DNA from: Syngnathus acus
Lineage: Eukaryota; Chordata; Actinopteri; Syngnathiformes; Syngnathidae
Assembly: GCF_901709675.1 (NCBI RefSeq)
Contig: NC_051094.1
Span: 5,795,001-5,859,000 of the forward strand
Reading direction: 5' to 3'
Length of the DNA: 64,000 nucleotides
The position numbers were made by a program, and so were the translations under genes. A model generated the notes under the pieces. The model saw only the letters and a program-made list of their open reading frames with translations. It was not told the origin of the DNA and ran no database searches. Positions 10,291 to 20,345 of the stretch are shown one piece after another. Each line of letters opens with the position of its first letter. The first letter of the stretch is position 1.

Positions 10291-13086
10291 CCATTCTGAA
10301 AAAAAAGAAATCCAGCAGTAATACTCTATGGTTAGCCTTCCCCAGTGCATTTGCAATTGACGTCAAAAAGCACTCGCTCCCTCGAGCTTCAGTCTCCTTT
10401 AGCCCTCAAGAGGTAGACGATGGACAGGGGCAGAACACATGCACTCAACGTGTCCAGTCCAGTCACCCCCACACAGACGCACAAGAAGTCCCATCTGAGA
10501 TTCTAAAAGTCGATGCTCTCTAACTGTCACAGCTAGTTACAGACCTATCATGCAGAAATGCTGACTTATTTATGCCTTTCATGCAAACCAGCAAGAACAG
10601 AGGAAGCTTCTGCCTGCCGACAATATGTCTTAGTGTGTGTGCGTGCGTGCGTGCGTGCGTACACTCTATTTGGCTATGCATTACATCATTTTGCCATTAC
10701 AGGCAACAGATACCCGAGTTCTCTCTTTCACCAAACTCATTCTCAACATACACTTGACTGTATTGAGCCCCATTGATGCTAGTGGTTGAAAAAAACATGA
10801 AATCATCCTATTAAATTGTAATAAAATGTCACTTGGCAAATGAATGGTACCTCAAATTACCCAACGTGGCACTGGCTGACTTGTACGTCGAATAATATTT
10901 ACCATTGCTTATTAATTATCATTGCAAAAACGTTTCCAAGTCTGCGTGTCTGTTGGTGCTGCACACTCGTGTCTGTGTGTGGGCGAGAGATCCTGGCATC
11001 ATTAAATTCATAACTGGGGCAACCCACTCAATCACTTTTGTACGCTTCGTTCCAAGAGCTGCGAAGAATTGTGGGTGCATTGTGCAGGGTTGTGTCTGCC
11101 GCACGTGTGTGTGTGTGCGTACGTATGTACAAGTATTACATGCACAGCGGCGCATGTGAGTGACACCTCCCTGAGATTACTGTCAGGTAGTAAACGCTCC
11201 AGGGCAACAGTAGCTCAGCTATTTGTGTGTTAAATATAAAGCCGACTTCCTGACGAATGTCATTGCGGCCCGTATTACTGTTGATTGTGACTGTTTTGAC
11301 GCCTCCTCCACGAGGAAAAGGTGACATATCGAGATGTACAGAAAACGTGCAGCAGGAGGGCCCGCTTCATCAAAATGCATAAAATCACTGTAATGCTTGA
11401 CTTTCATATCCAGGCACAATATTAGGTACACCTAATAGTGAATGTAATTTATCACCATGCCTTTTGTCGTCCCTGTTGTACAAGCACTCGCATAGCATAA
11501 ATTCAAATTTAAAATCAGACACCGGTTTGGAAGCATTTGGGGACAAAGAAAGGACTATTATGCGCTGTGATACTTTCCTGCGCGACAGAAGCCACATATG
11601 GAAAGTTTTAGCAAGGCAGCAGGTATGCGGTAGCCACAAATTGTCCATGTTTACTCTTTTCTACCTTATGGCTAAAATAAACTGGCTCCGTTGTTCATTC
11701 ATGTAGACAGAGGAAAGGTACCAGACACTTTTATGCTCTGCCATATTGAATTGGCTTTTAGATACAACCATGTTATGTTATCATAACAAGGATCAAGAAG
11801 TCCTCACTGTATTTGTGGGAATAATACCATCCTCTCATTGTTCATCTATGACAGTGATGTGTAGTGACAGGTAGAGAAAATGCATTGTTCTTCAACTAGA
11901 TGGGAGATCTAAATAAATAAAATAATGAAATAAAACTAAATAAATAAATAATGTTGCTTGGTTCCAAGCAAGCACAAAGCTTGTAGAGAGAGTTGAAGAT
12001 GATGTTGGGGAAGTGATATTTTACCCAAAGTTGGTAGGGAGTAAAGAAATGAAGGAACGAGTTGTCAGGAAGTTTAACAGACTCAGTGTGGAACCAAGTT
12101 GAGTTTCTGAAGAATCCCCGGTGTGTGCCTGCTGTCTGTGCCCATTCTAGCCTGTGATGGTTGCTCTATTTCAACCACCTCGTCTCCGCGCAGAGTCCCG
12201 AATGTGCCTGGGACCGCTTTTGGTGATTGTGGCAGATACGGTTAAACTGAGTGATGACGAAAGAAGTGAGCAAGATGAACTCATGGAAACTGAAAATGAA
12301 GAACAACTATTCAAGATGGCTGACAGACACAGGGAGAATAGGAAGATCTTTCCAGAAGGAAACATTAACATAAATTAATTCGGGTAATTGATATTTACTA
12401 GAGTGAGGGTCGCACGGTGGACAAGTGGTTTGTATGTTTGCCTCGCATAAAAACGTCTCATAACAATACATTATTATTGGACTTGAATGCAAAATGAATG
12501 CATTCCCGTCAATAAGGTGTTTCAACAAAACATTTCAACCTGAGTCTGCATTCCGGGTTCTGTTGCATGTTGGCGAACAGATTTAAACCAAATGAAGTGA
12601 TGAAGAGAGGACTCGCAGGCACCAGGCCATTAGAGTACTGTCGACTTTTTGGAACGGCGCCACGGGGAGGCACTTCTGTACTGAGCCGCTACGCTAACAA
12701 GACGGCAATGGGGCTTGGCAGAAGTGAAATTACAACACACAATGTTTGCACATGGAACTTTTTTGTTCAGGTGGCTTGTTAGTTTCAGATTTTTATTGTT
12801 TTATATTTGAAGTGTTTTTTTTGGGGGGGGGGGGCGGAAGATAGATTTATTCTCATATGTGCAATTGAGCAGCATGTGTTTTGGAGCTTGCTTCTGTTAC
12901 TTGTTTGACAAATAGGTTCTGGTTTTGGTTTGGCCGCAGGCTTAAAAGTTGACATCAGATTGGAGTCTAAATGTACCGTGTAACTTTTTGAACATAGCAG
13001 TTGTTATGAAGCGTTTTTACTTTATAGCCCCTGTTGATAAGATCCGAGCATACGATTGGAGAAATTCGACCTCGGTGGCTTTCAAA
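10291..13086. other. Intergenic with repeat scraps and two unrecognised open stretches
   Basis: Holds a (GTGC)n patch at about 10639-10660, an ATTAGGTACACCTAATAGTG motif near 11431 and an AAATA-rich stretch at 11910-11950. The head of the common repeat (GGTCGCACGGTGGACAAGTG) lies at about 12404-12448, and there is a poly-G run at about 12822-12834. Two protein-like acidic open stretches at 11944-12102 and 12157-12378 are described under findings; they are not called as genes. Confidence 0.5.
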
Positions 13087-13387
13087 CAGGGGAGGGCAAA
13101 TTTTTTTAGCTCAGGGGCCGCGATTTTGTTGGTGTTTTGTTTAAGATGAACAGATGGGTCTGGTCATTTGTAGATCAGGGGGGAAACGGTTTCAATGCAG
13201 TACAAAAAACAATCTTGCACGATGTCACTTTTTGGAATACCTGAAGTCGTGGTTTTCAAAAATGTACGTATTCTGCATAACAGCAATAAAATGTCACAGG
13301 ACTCAAATTCAAATCCTCTGTTGGCCATATTAAAGAATGGAGAGCACCAAATGGGGGCCGCAGACCACGGTTTGCCCATCTCCGCTG
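13087..13387 (+). mobile_element. hAT-like MITE, about 300 bp
   Basis: The left end, CAGGGGAGGGCAAA followed by a GGGGCCGCGATTTTG block, is mirrored by the right end GGGGGCCGCAGACCACGG and TTTGCCCATCTCCGCTG. The inverted ends CAGGGGAGGGCAAA and CAGCGGAGATGGGCAAA, plus the G+C-rich subterminal blocks, fit the very common CAGGGGTGTCAAA type hAT elements. I could not see a target duplication, so the boundaries are approximate. Confidence 0.55.
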
Positions 13388-13635
13388 TAAAAGCATGTTT
13401 GTGTGTAGTGGAACCCACTGGATAACGGGAGGGGTCGTTGACCTACAACATGGAAGAACTGACAGACATGAGACTTAAAAAACATTCAGCAGATGCTTTG
13501 AATCATAACATTGTTTGCATGGACTTAAAGGAAAAAGAAGAAAAAGGTGCATTGGAGCGCTTTGCTGCAGGGAGGTCAGTTTGTCCGCGACCTCACTGCG
13601 AAGCAAAATATATGAGCTTGGGCTCTTCGGGACTC

Positions 13636-13785
13636 ACAGCGAGAATGTTCTGGGTTCCTATCTCGGTTTTTCTGTGCCGGAGTTTGGATCTCTTTCTCTC
13701 TATGTAGCCCTCCCACTCTTCAAAAATGCTCGGTTTATTGAAGACTCTAAATTGCCCATAGGTTTGAACACCGCTTTTCACTGAG
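13636..13785 (-). repeat. Common fish interspersed repeat, minus-strand copy
   Basis: Same family as 10105-10290 but inverted. It carries recognisable phrases corresponding to the bleached forms of GCATGTTCTCCC..., TCTCGGTTTTTCTGTGCCGG and GAAGACTCTAAATTGCCCAT followed by AGGTTTGAACA. Overlapping open frames in this stretch are artefacts of the repeat. Confidence 0.65.
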
Positions 13786-14323
13786 TATTTTTGGCCTGAC
13801 TACATTTGTCATTCAATAGAGTCCAATCTCGCCTCTGAACAGGATAAGTGTTATTTATAGCAAATGGAAGGATAGCATAGGGCATGCCTCGGGCCTCATT
13901 GCAGCATGTGACCAAAGGGGTCAGTGATTTGATTAGCTCGATCGCATTAGTCCCCTAACTCACATTGCCATTGAGCAAGATAGTTGAGTGATCTCAGAGT
14001 CAGCGAATCATGAGTATATTGACTTGGCTGGCTGTTAAGTGGCTAAACCGTTAGCAGCTCTGCGTGTTGAGTGACTTTGCGTCAGTTGTGCACCCGTGTT
14101 TATTTGTTATCTTTGATGAATCAAGCATGGTCTCTGTTGATCCTTCAATGGCGAGCTATATTAAATTAGCTAACAATGGTGAATTCTTTTAGTTTTAGTA
14201 CATGCAAGTCTTAAAAGCAACAAAGACAGCATGACATTACAAAGGACAAACATATCACCCCATACCACCATTTTGTTAGTTTACGTTAAAATTAAAATTA
14301 AAATTAAAAAAATGCTTGTAATA
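13786..14323. other. Intergenic, nothing recognised
   Basis: Unique-looking sequence upstream of the Tigger-like element, with an (AAATT)n-type patch at about 14288-14310. Confidence 0.5.
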
Positions 14324-14654
14324 CAGTGATCCCTCGCTACTTTGCGTTTCGTTTATCGCGGCTTCACGACATCGCGGATTTATTTTCAAAATCAAAAAAA
14401 CATTTAAAAGTCAAAATAAAACATCTAAATTGAGGAAACATGTCTAAACTTTAGGACAATGTAGTATTGCTCCAAATGTTCGTTTACATTCCTTTAGAAG
14501 TCCGATTTGGCGTGTTGGCACGATCGCGAATTAGCATCTTTCCGCTAACTCGTTAGCCTGCCCAGTACTTCTTGTTGGTGACCGTACTTCGCGGATTTCA
14601 CTTATCGCGGGTGGTTTTTAGAACCAAATATCCGCGATAAACGAGGGATTACTG
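14324..14654 (+). mobile_element. Tigger/pogo-like MITE, 331 bp, TA target site
   Basis: Ends are CAGTGATCCCTCG on the left and CGAGGGATTACTG on the right, inverted with one mismatch and followed inwards by shared TTTATCGCGG / CCGCGATAAA blocks. Both sides are flanked by TA (14322-14323 and 14655-14656), as expected for Tc1/mariner superfamily insertion. No transposase frame is present. The CCTCG...CGCGG terminal style is that of pogo/Tigger elements. A hAT-type end scrap (GCGGCCCTTGAGTTTGACAC) follows at about 14735-14785. Confidence 0.75.
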
Positions 14655-15025
14655 TATCTTTAAAAAGTGAAAAAAAATTGCAATTCTGCCAAAATTACAT
14701 ATGTAAATCCACTTTATTTGCAAGAAATGCTTTAGGGGGGCGCACGAAAAACGAGTCGCGGCCCTTGAGTTTGACACTTGCACTATAGTGCATTGCAGCT
14801 CTTGTTTGCTCAGTTCATCCAGCCCGTTTTTAAACACACCTCGCTCTTCTTCCCAGAGTCCGAACTATTATTAGCAGCCCTGGCTTTCTCCTCCGTGCGT
14901 AAAAATAGAAATACACTTGTCCATAACTGGCACCCATTGACACAATAGCCCCTCGTTCCGGAGACGTAGCTCCTCCCAGTGCGCGCGTGTGTGTGTCTGT
15001 GCATGCGTGTGTGTGTGTCTGTGCA

Positions 15026-15028
<3 letters not shown>

Positions 15029-15121
<93 letters not shown>
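15029..15121 (+). repeat. (GT)46 microsatellite at the sema6a promoter
   Basis: An uninterrupted GT run of about 46 units, preceded by a compound GTGTCTGTGCATGC region from about 14983. It ends immediately upstream of the G+C-rich block taken as sema6a exon 1. Long alternating purine-pyrimidine tracts can adopt Z-DNA and are length-variable. The open frames here, rich in Cys-Val or His-Thr, are artefacts. Confidence 0.97.
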
Positions 15122-15122
<1 letters not shown>

Positions 15123-15532
15123 TGGGTGGCTGACAGCTGGGCTCGCCTGCGCTCCAGCTCCACTCAGCTAAGAAGCTTCATCCCCAAATAGGATGACCGT
15201 CGGCGGCTGTCGTGGACGAGCCTGTGCGCACCTCAGTGACCGTCGCCACAACCGGGACTCCCGTTTCACTATTCCCGTGGGACACTTTTAGAGCATCCTC
15301 ATTACATCGGCGTGTCTTTCCCCCCTTTTCTTTCTCGTTTTCTAGTGCGGATTTCGAGATGGATATTCCGATTTGAGCGCCGCGCGCACACACACACAAA
15401 AAGAAGAGACGCGCAAGAGAAAAGTAGCGCTCGTATTGTTGTGAGTCGTTGCGTTAAGAATCACATTTTATGGATTACTAATAGACAAGAGTCGAGCAAC
15501 CGCTACCAGATCTGTCCATTCATGAGCTGAAG
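15122..15532 (+). other. sema6a: sema6a noncoding first exon and promoter region
   Basis: A G+C-richer block with many CpGs (CGTCGGCGGCTGTCG, GAGCGCCGCGCGC) ends at a strong donor, GCTGAAG followed by gtaagatt at 15533. It is the only CpG-rich, donor-terminated block upstream of the sema6a start-codon exon in the same orientation that I could find, and the acceptor at 49581 is ready to receive it. It contains no long open frame in frame with sema6a, so it would be 5' UTR. The transcription start is unknown; I see no convincing TATA box. Other alternative first exons may exist in the 34-kb intron. Confidence 0.6.
15193..15291 (+). other. Upstream ORF in the presumed sema6a 5' UTR (32 codons)
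   Basis: ATG at 15193 opens MTVGGCRGRACAHLSD and runs to TAG at 15289-15291. It exists in the mRNA only if transcription starts upstream of 15193. Three further tiny upstream ORFs follow: at 15359-15376 (5 codons), 15470-15481 (3 codons) and 15522-15530 (2 codons). None overlaps the sema6a start codon. Confidence 0.35.
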
Positions 15533-18500
15533 GTAAGATTTCATTGTATTGGTTGAACTTCCAAGCGCCTTTATTGCCTTTTATTTGAATCGCTCTTTTC
15601 GCTGCCTCCCCGTACGGGAGGAGGCTTGGTTTGTGTTTAAGCCGGGCGTCAAGTGCACCGGCCAGCAAGGCTCACTTTCCACTTTAACAACTTACTTTTC
15701 CTATTTATAAAGCGATTTGAAAGTTTGAATATGACATTTTAAGACAAATACTGATTGCGTTGTGTTTTTTTCCATTTATTCTGGAGCACATATCCGAGCG
15801 TGTTCCGTTTTAGGTTGTTTATAGTGTCATTTTCAGGAGGACTACAGAATTGCAAATTATTAAGTTTAAATTCACAAAACAACAGCAATGAGGTCATTTT
15901 TCATCTAAAAAAAGATGTGCAAAAAGGAACTTAAGCAAGACACTTCACCAAATGATTGTTTACTGTTGGTTTAAGAATCTCATAAATCCCAAAACACCCA
16001 ATGTGGATTTAAAAACATATATAATTTTTGAAATGATTCCAACACATTTCTCCTTTATTGAATGTAGTGCTATTCAAATGACAGCACTGATTTACATCCA
16101 GACATGAAGCAAATCAATGACTGCAAACGTCTCCATTGACATGCATCGGGATTGCTTAAATGAGCGGTTATGCGATATGAACCTATTGACCATTTGTTTT
16201 AACCTATTGACCGTGTATTGTTCTGACCGGGTTCAAGTGTGGTGTAGCAGGCTTTGGCTGCTCACGCTGGGGTGTGTTCAGGGACTGCATGTGCATGGTG
16301 CAGGGAAACCATTAGTGGTCACTATTGCTCTAGTCAAATGAACAGTATCAATGTTGCAATAGCTAATGAAATGTGTTCTTTGGAAAAGTTCTTTTCATGC
16401 GGCTTTTTAAACAAGCTCCGAGGTTGGGGGGGGTATACAAGCCACACACGAGAGCGCGTAATGGCACCACCCAGACAACACTCCAAGTGGTCTCTCTCTC
16501 GCTCGTGCTCTCTCGCTCTCTCTCTCTCTCTCGCTCCATTTTCTCTCTTTCTCTCAAGCTCACATAATTTTGTTTTTGTGTGCTTTTTAAACAACCTTAA
16601 AGATTTTTTTTTTTTATAAAAATACAATTTTCTCTCTTTCTCTCAAGCTCACATAATTTTGTTTTTGTGTGCTTTTTAAACTACCTTAAAGATAAAAAAA
16701 AAAATACAAGACATGTTTTGGGGACACCTGTGTGACCCTAATAAGTTGGCTTCGAACAATTAATAGATTCTCATGTAAAACTGCAAGTTTTTTTTCTTTT
16801 TTTTGTAAAAAAAAAAAAAAACATTTTCTAAACCATTGCCTTCAGGGAACATAAAATGTTCTCGAGGCATACTGGAGAAAACGTGTAAATCTGGCCAGGC
16901 TACCTTCCAGAGGCAGGGGGGGAAAAAAAACACAAAGCCCAAACAGTGCTTATCTGCCTTGTAACAATTCATCCAGTGACATGTTGTATTGCGAAAAGAT
17001 GCATTACAGTGAAGCTACATGCTGGAGCGTGGCACGGTGGCGCGTTTGATCCGCCGATCTTCTAACAATAGCAATTGTCTATGACTGATGTGTATTTGTC
17101 ACACTGCGTGTTGTGAAAGAGAAGGAAAAGAAGGGGGCCAACGGGAGTGCGAGTTGGTATTTAAATGTGCCACTCGAGGAAATACGCTGCCTGAATACAG
17201 TGGCGTTGAATAATTGATAAATGGCTTTGCTTCTTTTCAAAATGAATTGGCCTCCTTCTCTAAACAATGAGGCCAGTCAAGCCACTGTTAACTGTCACCG
17301 CTCGTTCAATGAGAGTGAATACCGAGGCGTTTAGTAGTCGTTGCGTTTATGCCTATTTCATGGCAGCCATGTTTTATTAATGCACACCCTCAGTGTGTGG
17401 GCTTGCTGATGATTTTTTTTTTCTTCGTTTCAACAGGACAGCATCAAATCCTTTTGTACTTGCTGGACTAAGGTTGTAGCACACATTAATGCATCTGCAT
17501 TGAGAGTCTTGAATGAATCTAACGCCACATGGGAGCTGAGATTTGAATCAAGGACCTTGCCACCATGACATGAAAAGCTTCCAATTCTTTTGATGGTACA
17601 ACAGTTTTTAATATTAGTATCTTTTTCATCAGCCCCCCGTGTTGCGTTAAAAGAAAAAGTAGCAATAATGAGTGAAAAATAAATGACTCTTCAAAATTGG
17701 TGCAAGTAAAAGCCCTTGTTTGTTCCTCGCGCCTACTTTGACCCATTTTCACATTCTGTCGGAAAATTGCGGCAACATTGATGGAAAGCGGTGAAAGGCA
17801 ATACTGCCTTAATAGCGAGACTCGGAATAACGCATAATCATAAAATGATGTATGTTTTGCACATGTCTGTCTTGGAAATACATTCTGGTGTCATGAAAGA
17901 TGCTTTCAATATCTTTCTAAATGTTACACGGCACATTTAGTGATTTTCGCCGAGGTCATCTAATATGGGTTCTGATTCAAAAAGTTGTCTATGTTCTAGA
18001 TTTTCTTCTTATAGTTGCTTTAGTTATTCTTCTCCCACGCAGTGAACACCATGAGAACGGATCTTGCCATACAGTGGCTTTATTCACCACAAGGCTCACT
18101 GACATTGTAATCACTTGCTAATCACTTGCTGTGAAATGTTATCGACGTTACACAAAAACACACACATGCACACATGACGTTCTATTTTCTAAGCTCCATT
18201 GTGCTCGTTCAAGCGGCTTTAATGAATACAAGTCCATGTCTAAAAACAATGGGCATCCTTGTTACATTAGCATAAGTGATTGAGCGCCTTTCGGATGCCA
18301 AAAATGCCACAAGCATGAAGGAGCGGGCAAAAACTCTCACACGCTGCAAGTTAATGACAGAATTGGCTGGGTGGCTCGTTGGTGTTTTGTCTGATGGTCC
18401 CTGGCGAGGCTTTGTTGTTTTTAATACAAAGTGAATTAGAATGCCAGCCCGTCGACTTGGAGATGCGTTTTATAGGTTCAACTTGGCCAAATGGGCTGCG

Positions 18501-18833
18501 GATGAAAAAAAAAAAAAGCATCAAACATCCTGGAGCATTTACAATCAGCTTAAAACATCATGGAATTGTTGCTGTTGTTTTTTTTTTTTTTTAATGCTCA
18601 CTGTAAGTCCGTAGAACATGTGGAAATGTTTTGTCACGGCCGAGTTGGGTTGGTTGTCATTAGTCAAATGGAACCGAGAGCGGGGATGCATTAGCGGAGA
18701 TAATCCAGAAGCAGCGGTAGCGGCAGTGCTTTGTGTGATCACTTGACAGTAGACGGATGAATGAGTGGCCTTGAAGTCTCAAACTATACATTAGAGCAGC
18801 CGTCCCCAATGGACGGACAAACAAAGAAAGATT
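15533..18833 (+). other. sema6a: sema6a intron 1, first part
   Basis: AT-rich unique sequence. Contains a CT-rich tract at about 16494-16560 with a tandem duplication after it, A-runs at 16690-16700 and 16806-16820, a scrap of the common repeat head (GGCACGGTGGCGCG) near 17030, and a hAT-like end (AGCAGCCGTCCCCAATGGAC) near 18797. Nothing coding is recognised. Confidence 0.6.
16539..16706 (+). repeat. 89-bp tandem duplication
   Basis: The unit starting TTTTCTCTCTTTCTCTCAAG at 16539 recurs at 16628, 89 bp later. The two copies are nearly identical through CTTTTTAAAC and CCTTAAAGAT, diverging only in their terminal T- or A-runs. The close identity indicates a recent duplication, probably by slippage between the A/T runs. 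Confidence 0.9.
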
Positions 18834-19189
18834 TGATTGACCGTGAGAGCATGAAAGGAGTTTTATTTTGAAAATCAGGTGATTCTGTCTGTGGCACTGC
18901 AAGCTGCTCGTCTTGGCCATGTTAGCAAAGCTAACAAAAAGGAGTCAGGCCGCAAGCTAGCAAAAATGAGTAAAGCCCCAAGCTAGCAAATAAGAATAAC
19001 TAGAAAAATTGTGATTGACCATGAGAGCATGAAAGGAGTTTTATTTTGAAAATCAGGTGATTCTGTCTGTGGCACTGCAAGCTGCTCGTCTTGGCCATGT
19101 TAGCAAAGCTAGCAAAAAGGAGTCAAGCCGCAAGCTAGCAAAAACGAGCAAAGCCCCAAGCTAGGAAATACGAGTAACTAGAAAAAATT
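18834..19189 (+). repeat. 178-bp tandem duplication
   Basis: Two head-to-tail copies, 18834-19011 and 19012-19189, share TGATTGACCGTGAGAGCATG (one base differs in copy 2) through the A-rich end ACTAGAAAAA. They differ at only a few positions. Within each unit there are internal GCTAGC/GTTAGC and GAGTCA motifs repeated imperfectly. A hAT-like terminus lies 37 bp upstream, so the unit may be transposon interior, but I do not recognise the family. Confidence 0.9.
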
Positions 19190-19977
19190 GAGGAAAGATT
19201 AGTTCAGTCTGTCACGATATTGTACCGAAGCGTCCTCGACTAGTACGTGCTGAATGGTGATCCCTGCTCCTACTACGCAAATAGTGTGACATCATAGCTG
19301 ACAGTCGCCTTAATAAACAATGAACACATAAGGAAGGGCCTCCAATGCGTAATCCCACTCTATTGGTTTCAAAGGAGGCTTTTGTTTTTCTTATATTCTA
19401 CTGCAGGGATTCCCTAAGTGTGATGCGCCTGGTCTTATAATTACACATTTACATTGCATCCCCTGATGCAATTTTCCCAGCAAGCCTTTATTTTGGATTG
19501 TGTATGATTGTCTGTCGCAACGTAAAAATGGCTGCTTGGTGTACAAATTTGGGTACGGAAACACTGAAGGGACAATCAAAAAGTCATATAATTGGACAAC
19601 CGTGTTACAATGGGAACAAATGTAAAAAAAATGTAAACTGAACTGAATCAACCCCTCACCATGTCTCCTGTCCAGCCTACCATAACACGATCCGCCATAT
19701 AGAAAATGGATGGAGGGCTAAATGGTACTAACGCTCTTTATGAAACATGCGTCAAATGGTCACCCCAGCAAATCAGGGCGTGGCCTCTTGTTCCTGTGTG
19801 TGAGTGTGCATACATGTTTGCACGCTGTTGTTGCCGTGTATCCATCCGTCCCTCCTCCCCAAGCTTGAACGATTGGCACCTCATCTCTCATCTATTAATC
19901 ATAGAGCGTTTGCTCCTCTCGTTCCGTTGCCATAGTTTCAGGACCTGTGACTGTCAAAGAGGGGGGCCCGTCTGCCT

Positions 19978-19978
<1 letters not shown>

Positions 19979-20013
<35 letters not shown>
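19979..20013 (+). repeat. (GA)n microsatellite
   Basis: About 17 uninterrupted GA units inside sema6a intron 1. The open frames crossing it are artefacts. Confidence 0.95.
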
Positions 20014-20016
<3 letters not shown>

Positions 20017-20320
20017 TTCAAGGAAAGAGGTGTGACCGGAGGAAATGATAAGTGAGGGGAAGGCAGAACAATTGGAACGGAGCGAGTGGAGGGGAAGCCA
20101 TCGAAGCGCCAATGGCGGCCAAACGCACCGAGCGGGTCCCGGCGCTGTGTGGAGTGTGCTTCAGGAACCAAAATGAATTCCATTTTTATCTCAGCGGTGA
20201 ACCCTCCATCGCTTCTTTTGCACGTGCATCTTTTCATGCTCTCCCTGGCAAACACCGCTGCTGCTTTGCTGTTTGCTTCTGAATATATTCACAAGCTTCC
20301 AGATTGAGGCTCTTCAACGA

Positions 20321-20345
20321 GCGCCGCCGCCGCCGCCGCCGCCGC
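20321..20345 (+). repeat. (GCC)8 microsatellite
   Basis: Eight GCC units in an otherwise AT-leaning intron, between TTCAACGA and TCCTCTGG. Short CpG-bearing triplet tract; no open frame of interest. Confidence 0.95.

Noticed and set aside
9977-10321. 114-codon plus-strand frame
   Set aside because: Lies across a common interspersed repeat (10105-10290).
14810-15191. His-Thr and Cys-Val repeat frames on both strands
   Set aside because: Artefacts of the GT/AC microsatellite.
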